A stretch of DNA of 56,337 nucleotides from positions 18,351 through 74,687 of the forward strand of contig WELB01000082.1 of NCBI GenBank assembly GCA_009602725.1, read 5' to 3'. Positions within the stretch are counted from its first letter, which is position 1. Every line of letters starts with the position of its first letter. The notes beneath the pieces are model-generated. The model was not told the DNA's origin, ran no database searches, and saw nothing but the letters and a program-made list of their open reading frames with translations. Positions 23,571 through 35,485 of this stretch are shown here, in pieces. The translations under genes and the position numbers were made by a program. The DNA comes from Spirogloea muscicola (taxonomy: Eukaryota > Streptophyta > Zygnematophyceae > Spirogloeales > Spirogloeaceae).

Positions 23571-23751
23571 GAAAAAGGAAGAATGCGGCTGCGATATTGT
23601 TCCATTGCAAGGGCACTTCGATGGGAGAGCACGTCCTTTCGATTTGAAGAGCGGCTGTGGAAGCCAGCCAGCCCGGTCGCAGAGGCCTCCCGTCCCAGCT
23701 CCCCGCGTCAAGCTCCCCAGCTGCCGCGGGTGCGCCCGCGCCCCGGAGGCC

Positions 23752-26700
23752 ATGGCCTTCCTGCTCCGCGCCATCACGGGCGCCCGCAAGAAGCAGGAGT
23801 TCCAGACGCCTGAGGAGCTCGCCCAGCGCTGGGAGGAGCAGCGCGACGGCATCGCCCACGCCCTCTCTGACAAGTCCGCTGATGTGTGCCCGCGCATTGC
23901 CGACGTCTTCTACAAGTCCGGCCCTGAGGCCCGCTCGTTCCTCCTCAGCCCGTCGCAGGAGCTCGCTGCTGCTTACAGCGAGAACGTGCTGGCCCTTGTC
24001 TCGGAGCTGGCAAACGCCGGGGTACCAGGTGCGGTGTGCGCACCTTGCAGATAGATCCTCACGTCGTTGCGTTCAACCTCCCAACTTCAGTAGTGCGCTT
24101 TCATAGCACAGTCGACACGGCCACCAGTGTCACTCGTCCCCTTTAACAAAATGACTCCCGTCCGCCTGCTGCTCTGCAGGTTCCGACCTGTTCGAGGTCA
24201 ACGCAAAGAAGTTTGGCGTCAACAAGGCCCTGGGCCCCATGGTGGCGTGGTTCCAGCAGTTGCAACCCTTGCTGGTGGAGGCGCTAGAAGCTGCCCCCTC
24301 TGTCGAATCCTCTGCAACCTTAGGGCCCATGACGCCTGCGGCTGAGGACTCGCAAGGTCCCCAACCTGGTACATGCTTGCATTTTCAACTCACACTGGCA
24401 GCAGCTGTCAAATCCTCAGGAGCTTTAACTCCACAGAGTAGGCTGCCTCAGGAAATTGACTTCTCACAACCTCGGCCTACAAGTGCGATCCAATTTCCAG
24501 CTGTACTCTAGTCACTAACATTTGACCCTAGCTGTCCACTTTGCAGGGGTAGACCAACACGTTGGGGAGGCCATGACACCCGAAGAGTTCACTGCGCTCC
24601 TTGCTGCAACTGGCTATGCAAGCGTTGATGAGGTGCCCCTGAGTGCACTGGACATGGTTCCTATTGCCAAGACCATCTCCACAACCGCGACTGCTGGAAG
24701 CATGTCTAGGAATTCCGCAGCTAGTGGCATGTATTCAGAGCCTGCTGAGGAATCATATGCTGACACTTCATTGGCGCCAAATATGCCCTCAAGAGTTGCG
24801 CCAGTATCCGACTTCCAGGAGAACAGCCAGCCTGTTTTTCCGTCAGCATCTGAAGCAGTGGACACAAGCTATACAGGAACCCAAGCCGATGAGGCGGCTA
24901 AGTCAGCAGCAGTTGCACTCTTTGCTCCAGATGTTGACGCTCCTTCTGCTGCTTCTCTACAGACTTTTGGTTAGTGTCCTTCCCTCACCTCTTTTGCGTC
25001 TGAAATATGTAAGTATTTCATCTTGTTTCCTACAAGAGACATCTGTACCTCTTTGCCATTGAGGTATTTTGAGCTGGGGCTTCTGGATCATTTCACTGAC
25101 CTACTATTGCTCTGGTGCAGATCAAAGGGAGAGTCCAGCGTACGTTTCTAGCATAGAAAGCACAACAATGTCAATCCAGAGGGAAAATGACTTACTCGCA
25201 GTAGAAAGCACAACAGTCTCAATTCAGAGGGAAAATGACCCACTCCCAGTTGACATGCCCACATTGAGTACCGGTTCAGACTTGAAGCCTGGGACAAGTG
25301 CCTCGTCAGGATTGGGTGGTGCGAATGGTGACCTGAGAAGTGCAGTGGCTGCAGTGGTTGCTGAGGAGCAGCAAGCTGGCCAACAGCCAGGGGTCCTCAG
25401 CTTGCTTGAAGCAGGCACGGCTTCTCAAGGGGCGAGTCCGTATGGAAGTGCTCAGTCACCTGTGACCAGCACAGAGCAGAGCTCCCTTGCTAGCACGAGC
25501 AGAGCTCTTGACAACCCATATGCTCAGGTTGACTTGACAGGGAAGGCAGTAGCTGGCGTTCCAGGAGGCATTCCAGCAGCAACACATACTGATTTTCTGC
25601 CAGATGAAGGTGAGATGCGGAGCTTGGCGGCTATCTCAGGTCTAGATAAGGAGGTGTTGCAGAAGGGCCTCACTTCAGCTAAGGCTGCCGCTGACAAATT
25701 GGGGATCACGGCAGCCTCTGCTGGAGGTGAGGGGCAATCTCTGCTATCGTTCTTCATAGATACATAGTTCCTATCTGAGAATTCCTTATTATAGCCAGTA
25801 TAGAGCATGGACCCTTGTGCATAGTCACCTTGTGCATTTCACTGCGGGTGGTTTCAGCCTTCATGTCTCTCGGAACATAAGCTGGCTCAAGGGAAAGCAT
25901 TAGACTGGTTGAGGGGAGGGCATGTGACGGATGGCCTTGTGCTTCGGTGTGACCATCCTAATGATAGTCATGGTATAGTCAGTGTGCAGAGTATTGACGA
26001 TCATGTCTTCTTTGTAACATATTGCTCTACTTTCTCTCTTCATAAGGGGGGGATCTTTAGGCTGAGAGTATCGTATGCTTGCCTGCCATAATAAGCTCTT
26101 GTACTTCTGGCTTTAGCTGCTAATATTAAAGTCCTAAAATAGGACAGGGACAGTAAGGCAGGTCAGCTTTCCCTTTCTGTCACATGGATTTTTAGGAACA
26201 AGACAATAGCTTGTGAAGCGTTAGTGATGATTGATCCTGGTCAAGGCACCTGTCTACATCCTCTGTGCACACGATGGTTTGCAACATGATGGTTGATCAT
26301 TGATTAAAGTAACAGTGTTTGCTGCTTACAGGCCCCACCTTGGATGCTCCCATGCAAGCCCCAGCATCAGGAACTTGGAGGACAGGCTCTATAGGTCCCA
26401 ACGTGGCCATTGACGTGGGCGCATCTGGTGACTTTGCAAGTCAGCTGCCAGATACAGCTGGGACTAATTCATCGACTGCTGGCACAGATCCTCGACTTGA
26501 GGCTACAAACATGGTCACACCTTTCGTTGTTGGTGAAGGGGATACGCAAGGTATTGTCAATGCCGATGGAGCTGTACCGCCCAGTGGCGGCATGTTGCCT
26601 CAAGGGACAGGTCCCTCTTTTGCTGTCATGACACCTGCTCACCTTGAGCCGCCAGCTCCCCCTTCACCCTTCAATGCTTCAAGGGCTTCAGTCCAATCTT

Positions 26701-29700
26701 CAACCATGGCAGCCCCAGAATCTCAGATACAGGCTCCTGCTGTCATTTTCAACCAAGATCCGAGGGAGAGCTTGCCTGTTCCATTTGCTCCTGGCCCTTC
26801 AGTAGCGTCCACTAATGCTGGATTGTTCACTTCTACACCCCGCTCTTACTCTGAGGTGGAAGGAAAGAATGATGAAAGTGCAGTCACTGCTCCAATCTAC
26901 AGAGGGCCTGGTCAGGTACGCCAAAGTAGTACCTGGCCTGAGTCCGGCCTTATGCCGTATGGTCCTATTTGAAATGTACAAGCTTGGCGTTGACCACTTG
27001 AGATTTAGAGCCTGAGTTGTTCATAGCTGTCTGGTGCAAAGCTTCACTTGATTGGTGTCAGTATTTTCCTTGTCTCGTGCTCAGACAATGTTCTATTGTC
27101 CTTGCTCAGGAAACTGCACAGCTAGGGACTGTTGCAGGTGCAGTAGCTGGTGGTCTTGTGGGCAGTTTCCAAGACAGTGGTGAGCAACAGCAGATCTTGG
27201 AACCTTATCAAGACAAGGCAGCAACCCTCCCCGAGGCCCGCCCAACCCCAGGTGCGTCGTCGAAGCAATTAGCACCTGGATGATAATTGCTCCTGGATAA
27301 AGTGGTCTGCGGTCTGTAGGTCCGTGCATTTTGTGATACACTGCTGAAGAAAAGCTTCAGCTGATATCAACCAACATTTGCAAAGCTGTGAGTATGTTTG
27401 AGGGTGTCTTGCACTGCAGCAGAGCCCATAAATGACTGCGAAGCTACCTACCTGCACAGCAGTTGCTCGGATACTATGTTTTAATGTTGCCCATAACTTT
27501 TCACATTGGTCTTAGAGGTAGCCTCAAGCTTATGCAGCAGCGTGCTAGTGGTAAGATAGTAGAGGATCATGCAACGCTGACATCAAGCCTAGGAGCAGCA
27601 GTGCTAGCAGGTTCAAGCTTGAGCTTGGTTGGCAAGCCCGCTAGCCAGCCAGGAGTGGTGGACCATGTGCCACAATCTGATGTCATGGATGGTGGAAGCG
27701 CGATGACAATGCGTGCAAGCGAAGACTCAGCCATGCCTGCAAGCCTGCTAGCCCCTACAAACTCTACTCAGAACATTGGTTAGTAAACAGCTTGATCGGC
27801 CAACCGTGCATCTCCTGATGTGTGCAGATTCTTGGCTTGGTTCCTTAGGAGAGTGCTAAGAGCTGATTCGAATGTGCCCATAATATTAATTGCAGAAAAG
27901 TGCAGCAGACTTGCCATTTGTAGCGGTGATATGCTGCTTGCCTGACCAGGATGACTTCTTTGTACAGTGTACCTTGGAGGCTGACCAGAAGTTGGCACTG
28001 TGTTTCCCTCAGAGCAAGAAATGGAGACACCAGAAGATGAAGCAGCCTACAAACTAGGAGGACTTGAGTCTGCTGCAAGTGGAGATGTTGCTGCAGCAGA
28101 GGCTGTTAGTGCTTCTTCGGCCCAGCTTGCCACAGCGGCAAGAGCAGCAGCTTCAGCCGCACAGAGCCATGAGAATGGCTTCAGATATCCAGGTCAGGCT
28201 TGTAATGAGATAATGGCAGTTCCGCCTGCAGGACATTAGCAGGGCAGTTGTGCTAGATTCAGATGGAACGTGATTAAGAGCCCTGCTTATAGTGGCGCAT
28301 GCTGACTGCATGCTTGCGGAACAGAGAGTGGGACACCAGCAGTGAACAATGCTGCACTGGAGCAGAGAGACAGAGAGGCAGACGTGGCCTTTGGTGCTCC
28401 ATTCTTGATGGGCGCCTCCACTGCACACCAGCCTGGAACAAGGCTACCAGAGCAGTTGGGCCAGAGAGAGCTGCCCCTGCAGGAGCCTGCACAGCCTGCT
28501 ATGTTGGCAAGCCGCTTTGCACCAATAGGGGGGCCCTTCGCAGGTTCGTAGATGATGGGCCTTTCTTAGACAGCACTTCATCCCTTTGAGGTGTAGCAGG
28601 CTACACCTCCAAATCTGACCACTTTCCTGACCACAATTGTGCTGCTCATGATGGTCATTGTCGGGCATCATGCTTGTTGAACAGGGAGCAGCGTACCACC
28701 AGATCACATGGTTGCTAATGAGCAGTCAGGATCGGTAGGGGCCCTCGGTACTCCATCTGTGATGGACGCCTCCCTCACACAACCTGCTGGAGCACAGCCA
28801 CTGCTACAGAAAGAAGAGAACATGCAGCCCCTGAAGGAGTTTGCACAGCCTTTTCCAGCTGAAGGTGATTGTCTTTACCTGCAGCCAGCAAGGTGTTGCT
28901 TGATCAGTCGTGGAGCAGCCTGATCACTGCTGGACCGAATGAGCTCTGATGCTCACCAATTCATTGCTCTGACTGCATGCTTGCGAAACAGAGCGTGGAG
29001 TGCCAAGCATGGAGGGGATTGCAAAGGAGCAGATGGTAATGGAAGAGGGCCTCAATACTCTACCCGTGCTGGATACCGCCCCTGCACAACAAGCAGAGAC
29101 ATTGCCATCGACGCAGTCGGAAGGAAGGGCGCAGCCCCTGGTTGAGTCACTACAGCCTGCTCCACTTGCAAGTGGCCTGGGCCCAACTGGGGCCTCTGCA
29201 GGTTTACTGGGTGTTGAGCCTAATCTGTTTTCCAGAGAAGGCATGGCCCCTGCTGCCGCTGGTCCCATCTTCCAGGCATCTACAGCCCCTCAACTGCCAG
29301 GAGACCTTACCATTCCGCCGAGCGAGTCAGCCAAACCTGAAGGCCATGAGATCAACACGCTCGCTGCCGGTAGTGTGCCTCCCTTTAGTGTTGTGGCTGC
29401 TCCAGTTGAGACAGATGGGAGCAGAGGTTTGCCTGGCTCTCATAGAGTAGTGCCGCACCGGGCTGCGCCGCCTCCACCTACAACTGCCATGAAGCCTCCC
29501 AGCTTCTCACAGCCTGTCAATGTGGGTGATCTGAATGGCACTAGCAATGGCAGTGCTGCCACTTCCTCTTCTGGTACGTTACAACGGCAGTGCGAATGCT
29601 TCAAGCCAGGCCTGCAGTATCGTAGTGTTAGTGCTGAGATGTACAAAAATCTAAAATTGTAGTTGGGCAAATCTGGGGGATTTATACAAAGCGTTGTTGA

Positions 29701-32700
29701 GCTCGTGCCTACCTTGATCTCGTTACTTGCCCTAGTCTGAGAGAGGCCCCCTGATGGGGAAATAGTTGCTGCTGCAGCCTTGAACGTGGAGCCCAAAACT
29801 GCACCTGCAGCAATTGGAAGTATGCAACGACAAGTTATTGCAGCAGGTATGCCGCATATAGCAAGATACACTGTGAAGGCTGTTGTAACGTGCTTATAGA
29901 GGACTTGGCTTTCAGCATCGTATTGTTGACCTATGAGATTTCAAAGGTTTGTTAGACTGTGCTGTCATGCTGAGAGAGTTGGTTACTGCTGTTGTATGGA
30001 AGCAGCTCTGATCCATTCAAATCCACACTTTTCCATTTGTTGTGTTGTCAAGTTCCTCCGTCAGATACAACAATCCTTGTGAGAGACAGTGTGCAAGGAG
30101 AAGTAATTGCAGCAGGTAGCCGTTAGTCAGCTGGCTGTTTGCTTTTTTATCAGTTTGCATCTTGGATGAAACAAACAACTCTTTGTTGACTTATGTTTGA
30201 TCCTGTGCACTCCATGAGGGAGTGCACTTTGCTGTTAGGTGTGAGCAGCTCTGATCCAACTATGCAATTGCTGTGTTGACCAGTTCCCCCGTCGCAAACA
30301 ACTGTTCTTGTCACAAAAGAGCCACAAGGAGCTCAAGGACAAGGTACGTATGGCCTTGGCATTTGGGACTCTGATATGCACTTAGTTATATTTTAGGCAT
30401 CAGGCATCAAGCTCCCAGCTTGATTTATAATGTGTCTCTACATCATACGTCTGTACACCAACAGATTACTAGGATTTATGCCCTCAGCTAGAGCCGGTAC
30501 TGCCATCATCGTGTACAATGCTGTCACATGTCAACCATTAAGGTTGTGTTTTGATAGCGCATGCTTTTGTGGATATTTGGGTGGAAGAGTAGCTCAAATA
30601 AAAGTTGCTGGACTTGGGCTGCTTCTTCAATTGCAGCTGCAGCCTTGAACATGGAGCCAGACCTTTCAGGAGTTCCTGAGCCAAAGATGGCACCTGTAGC
30701 AATTGGAAGTACGCAAGGAGAAGTTATAGGAGCAGGTAAGCCTCGTATAGCAAGATAGTATGTGAAGCCTGTTGTTACGTACTTATAGAGGACTCAGGTT
30801 TCCAGCATTGTATTGTTGACCTTATGAAGGCTTGTCAAGGCTTGTTAAACTGTGCTGTCGTGCTGAGAGAGGTGGTTACTACTGTAGAATGGAAGCAGCT
30901 CTAATTCCCCCATTGCAAACAACCGTTCTTGTCACAGAAGAGCCACAAGGAGCTCAAGGAGAAGGTACATGTGGCCTTGGCATTCTGGACTCTACTATGC
31001 AGTTAGTTTTGAATTAGGCATCAAGCTCCCAGCTTGTTATATAATGTGTCTCTACATCATATGTCTGTACACCAACAGAGTACTAGGATTTGTGTCCTCA
31101 GCTAGAGCCGGGACAGCCATCAGCTTGTACATTGCTGTCACATGTCAGTCATTAAGGTTGTCTCTTCATAGTGCATATTTTAGGTTATGTTTGGGTGGGA
31201 GAGTAGCTTAAACAAAAGCTGCTGGACTCTGGCTGCTTCTTCACTTGCAGCTGCAGCCTTGAACATGGGGCCAAATATTTTGGGAGTTTCTGAGCCAAAA
31301 ACTGCACCTGCAGCAATTGGAAGTACGCAAGGAGAAGTTATAGCAACCGGTTGGCCTCATATAGCAAGATATTGTGTGAAGCCTGTTACGTGCTTATAAA
31401 GGACTCAGATTTCAGCATCGTCTTGTTGACGTTATGAGAGTTTCAAATTTGTTAGATTGTGCTGTCATGCTGATAGATTTGGTTACTGCTGTTGAGTGGA
31501 GGCAGCTCTAAATTTCACACTCTGCATTTGTTGTGTTGTCAAGTTCCCCCATCAGATACAACAGTTCTCGCGAGAGACAGTGTGCAAGTAGAAGTAATTG
31601 CAGCAGGTAGCCCTCAGTCAGCATGGCTGTTTGCTCATTTATTGATGTGCACTTTGGGATGGGAAAGAGCAACTCCTTGTTGACTTATGTTTGATTCTCT
31701 TCACTCCCCGAGGGATGGCGTTCTTGCTGTTAAATTTGAGCAGCTCTGACGTCCAGTATATGCAATTGCTGTGTTGACCAGTTCCCCCATCGCAAACAAC
31801 CATTCTTGTCACAAAAGAGCCACAAGGAGCTCAAACACAAGGTACATGTGGTCTTGGCATTCTGGACTCTGATATACAGTTACGTCCTGTATTAGGCATC
31901 AGTTCATTTGCTTGAACGCCAACAGATGATTAGGATCTGTGTCCTCAGCTAGAGCAGGCAGTACAGCTGCCATTCTCCCAGGAGCCATCAACGTGTACAA
32001 TGCTGTCATTCGTTAATCATTAAGGTTGTCTCTTGATGTTGCATATGCTTGGGAATGTTTGGGTGGGAGAGTAGCTCAAACAAAAGTTGCTGGACTCTGG
32101 CTGCTTCTTCACTTGCAGCTGCAGCCTTGGCACCTGCAGCAAGTATGCAAGGAGGTGCGGGTATGCAAGGAGAAGTTATTGCAGCAGGTAGGCCTCATGT
32201 AGCAAGAAGATAAAGTATGAAGGCCGTTGTTATGTGCTTATAGAGGACTCGGATATCAGCATCTCAATGTTAACCTTATTTGACTTCCAAAGCTTGTTAG
32301 AGTGTGCTGTCATGCTGAGTGAGTTGGTTACTGCTGTTGTGTGGAAGCAGCTCTAAATTCCACACTTTGACTTTGTTGTGATGTTAAGTTCCCCCATCAG
32401 ATACAACCTTTGTGAGAGACAGTGTGCAAGGAGAAGTAATTGCAGCAGGTAGCCCTCAGTCGGCGCTGTTTGAGCTTTTGTTGCTGTGCACTTTGGGGCG
32501 GAACAAGCAACTCCTTGTTGACTTAAGGTTGATTCTGTGCACTCCACAAGGTTTGCATTTTTGCTGTGAGATGTAAGCAGCTCTGACATCCAGTACATGC
32601 ATCTGCTGTATTGACCAGTTCCCCCATCAGAAACGACTGTTCTTGTCACAGAAGAGCCACAAGGAGCTCAAGGACAAGGTACATGTGGCCTTGGCATTCT

Positions 32701-34324
32701 GGACTCTGATATGATATGCAATTATGCCCTGTTTTGGACATCAGCTCCCAGCTCCATATATAATGGGTCTCTACATCATATGCTTGAACACCAACAGACT
32801 ACTAGCATCTGTGACCTCAGCTAGAGCAGGCACAGCTGTCATTCTCACAGGAGCCATCAATGTGTACGATGCTGTCACGTGTCAGTCATTAGGGTTGTCA
32901 GTTGATACTGCATATGTTAGGATGTTTTTGGGTGGGAGAGTTGCTCACAGAAAAGTGGACTCTGGCTGCTTCTTCTCTTGCATCTGCAGCCTTGAACATG
33001 GGGCCAAATCTTGATTTAGGAGTTGCTGACCCAGAACTTGCACCTGCAGCAAGCATGCAAGGAGGTGCGGGTATGCAAGGAGAACTTATCGCAGCATGTA
33101 GGCCTTATGTAGCAAGATAGAGTGTGAAGGCTGTTGTCACGTGCTTTTAGAGGACTCGGGTATCAGCATCTTATTGTTGACCTTATGAGAGTTTCAAGGC
33201 TTGTCAGAGTGTGCTGTCATGCTGAAAGAGTTGGGTACTGCTGTTGTGTAGAAGCAGCTCAAAATTTCACACTCTGCATTTGTTGTGTTGTCAAGTTCCC
33301 CCGTCAGATACAACAGTTCTTGTGAGAGACAGTGTGCAAGGAGGAGTAGTTGCAGCAGGTAGCCCTCAGTCACATGTCTGTTTGCTCCCCAACCCAAAGT
33401 GACCAATGTGCACTTTGGGTTGGAACAAGCAACTCCTTGTTGACTTAAGTTCGATTCTGTGCACTCCACGAGGGAGTGCGTTTTGCTGTTCAAAGTGAGC
33501 AGCTCTGACATCCAGTATACGCATCTGCTGTATTGACCAGTTCCCCCAATGGAAATGACCGTCCTTGTTACAAAAGAGCCACAAGGAGCTCAAGGACAAG
33601 GTACATATGGCCTTGGCATTATGGACTTCGATGTGCAGTTATGTCCTGTATTAGGCATCAGCTCCCAGCTTGATATATAATGGGGTCCCTACATCATGTC
33701 TGTATTGTCCTTTATTAGTCATCAGCTCCCAGCTTGATATATAGTGGGTCTCTACATCATATGTCTGCACACCAACAGCTTACTAGGATCTGTGCCTCAG
33801 CTAGAGCGGGTGCAGCTGCCGTTTTCCCATGAGCCATCATACCACTCTGTCGCGTGTCTATCACTAAGCTCGTCTCTTGATATTGTATATGGATGGGTGG
33901 GAGAGTAGCTCAAAGAAAAATTGCTGGAGTTGCTGAAGAAGCTGCCAGAGTCGCCCCTCCATCCGTGTCTGAGGCTGCTTGGGAGGAGCCAAGTACTGAG
34001 GTCGTTTCACCAGGTGCACATTTACTCTCTTGCTGCAATCTTGCATGCAATAGATTGCTGGAGTCAGGCATTGAGCGTCATCATCACGTTAAGCAGCTTC
34101 TTCTGCTTGATTTGGCTGCATGCAGCCAGCCTACGGTGGATAAATAGCTAAGCCATATTCACCACTGTATTTCAGATACAATTGCCCTGGGACGAAAACA
34201 AGTCGTACAGCCGCCTGTGACAGCTGCCCAGCCTAAGACTGCGACGCCTGCTGGCAAGGCAGGGAGCAAGGGTGGTGGAGGTGGTTTATTTTCTTGCTGC
34301 TTCAGGCCGCAAGCTCAAGGCTGA
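23752..34324 (+). CDS. Unknown 1624-aa protein from 27 exons with a tandemly duplicated exon-triplet array
   Basis: Function not recognised. Exons: 23752-24028, 24180-24368, 24547-24969, 25121-25726, 26332-26915, 27110-27251, 27518-27778, 28013-28192, 28325-28543, 28685-28864, 28992-29573, 29778-29846, 30053-30115, 30284-30343, 30637-30735, 30899-30964, 31251-31349, 31544-31606, 31782-31841, 32119-32187, 32389-32448, 32619-32678, 32990-33097, 33296-33358, 33541-33600, 33930-34013, 34176-34324; 4875 nt in one frame. The first about 130 residues look helical and folded (start MAFLLRAITGARKKQEFQ; later NAKKFGVNKALGPMVAWFQQ). The middle is long and disordered, rich in Ser, Pro, Thr, Ala and Gln, with a doubled ESTT(M/V)SIQREND. 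The 3' half is built from repeated exons. The C terminus is a Gly run then LFSCCFRPQAQG, a possible S-acylated membrane anchor (inference). No signal peptide or clear membrane helix is seen. Expression is unproven, but 27 consistent exons make a real gene likely. Confidence 0.78.
28300..29215 (+). repeat. Three tandemly duplicated exon/intron blocks
   Basis: The acceptors of the exons starting at 28325, 28685 and 28992 share GCATGCTTGCGGAACAG-like tracts. The exons encode related peptides of the form E/G-x-G-V/T-P followed by Q-P and ending (F/A)-A-G or A-E-G. Spacing is 360 and 307 bases. All begin in phase 1. Confidence 0.65.
30205..30227. repeat. Intronic hairpin in array unit 1
   Basis: Arms GTGCACTCC and GGAGTGCAC with a 5-base loop, between exons B and C. 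Diverged versions sit at the same place in later units (about 31700, 32540 and 33458). Confidence 0.7.
33389..33423. repeat. Intronic hairpin in array unit 5
   Basis: Perfect 13-base arms (CCAACCCAAAGTG and complement) with a 9-base loop, in the intron between B5 and C5. The left arm is not present in the other units; the right arm derives from the shared intron sequence. Confidence 0.8.
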
Positions 34325-35485
34325 AGGAGCTTGTCATTGATGGCTTCACTGCCAGGCTCAGGGGATTGGAGATATGGCTTTTTGAGTGCAAGAGCTCTTG
34401 CATTCGCCATGTTGCTTGCGTTACCTCAGGTTGCTTGCTTTACTTTGGGTGTGCTGATCCTCGAGTGCAGCAACTTGACTTATTATTGTTTCGTTCCTCT
34501 GAGCACAGTCGGGACCCACTCAGGTGGTGTTGTTTTTTGTAGCACAGTGAGGTGTAATGAGTTGTAGAGCCGTGGGCTCCCTTACATTCATTGTATGACA
34601 TTTCTCCCAGTGACGCTAAGCATCAATGGTAGAAATGAAAGCGTTCTGCACTGCCGTCTACTCTTGTTTCGTGATAAGATGGGAAGAGCTGAATCTCAAG
34701 AATGCTGCTTGCCAGGAAGAGTTGAGTCTTTAGAACGCTGCTTGCAGCCAAATGTCTCAATTACCTGGAGGACCTTTTGAAACACCAAGGTCAATCTTCC
34801 TTGGACTGCAGCATGCATGACAGCTTTGCCAGCTTGCAAAAACCCTTGGACACACGAGCACCAATGTTTTGCAAGGAAGTGTTGCTTTCCACTTGGTCAT
34901 GCTTGAAAGGCAGGACCTATGCCACCTGCAAGTTGACCACCATTTCATGGAGTCTGCTGCCTGTTGCTCTTCAGTAACTGGCAATTCTTATGATTCCCTC
35001 AGTTTCTTTTGACAGCCGCTGCTGCCGCCACTAACCTCCTTGCCCACTCCAAGTACAGCGCTAGCCATTTGGCCTCTCCTTTTGAGAGCGGCAGACTGCC
35101 ACACCTTGGTCGATGCAGATCACTTCATGGCGGAGGACACATAAGATTAGCACAGGCCAGTCCCCAGTCCAGCCTCAAGGTAGGTGGGAGCCATAGCTAG
35201 AGCATGGGAGCGGCGCGGCTGCTTCAGATCCACACTGAGCCCAAGTGCCCGGGATACTCCTCACAGAGCGCACCCACGGTCCACTAGGCTGGTCCATATA
35301 ATTTCAAGAATTTCCCCAGCCCAAACTGCTCTTCAGAAACCAATATTGTCAAGGTTTGGCAAGGCAAAGACGAAACTTCATGGCAAAGACATCGCCTCCT
35401 CAACACTCAGCCCAGCAAAGAGACCTGGACTGAGAATTACTAGTGTACACTGTCGTGTGTGTACCCTTGTCCAGCCAACCAAAAA
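34325..35485. other. Convergent spacer between exon-array gene and PRP18
   Basis: Contains the 3' UTR of the exon-array gene, with a TGTAA motif at 34553-34557, and the 3' region of PRP18. Short open frames have no recognisable similarity. Nothing else is visible. Confidence 0.6.

Larger units (their letters stand above)
20294..23751. other. 3.4-kb divergent spacer filled with retroelement debris
   Basis: Separates the transporter (-) from the unknown exon-array gene (+). About 20294-20470 is the GC-rich upstream region of the transporter. The rest is retroelement copies in both orientations, listed below, with recurring short blocks such as AGGCCAGCCCAAA and CAATGGGCGAGC. The last 150 bases before 23752 are GC-rich and are the likely promoter/5' UTR of the next gene. 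Confidence 0.6.
29740..33600 (+). repeat. Five-unit tandem array of exon triplets A-B-C with their introns
   Basis: Each unit of about 0.84-0.92 kb holds exon A (A-A-A-L-N-M-x-P to GEVIAAG, 23-36 codons), exon B (VPPSDTTVLVRDSVQGEVIA, about 21 codons) and exon C (VPPSQTTVLVTKEPQGAQGQ, 20 codons). A exons start at 29778, 30637, 31251, 32119 and 32990; B at 30053, 31544, 32389 and 33296; C at 30284, 30899, 31782, 32619 and 33541. Unit 2 lacks B through a deletion and is only about 0.62 kb. Introns are conserved between units, so whole genomic segments were duplicated. Every repeat exon is phase 1-1 and a multiple of three long. Confidence 0.9.

Noticed and set aside
29740-33600. CRISPR-like or satellite array
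   Set aside because: Units are 0.6-0.9 kb with conserved splice sites and coding exons in phase; no short direct repeats with unique spacers.
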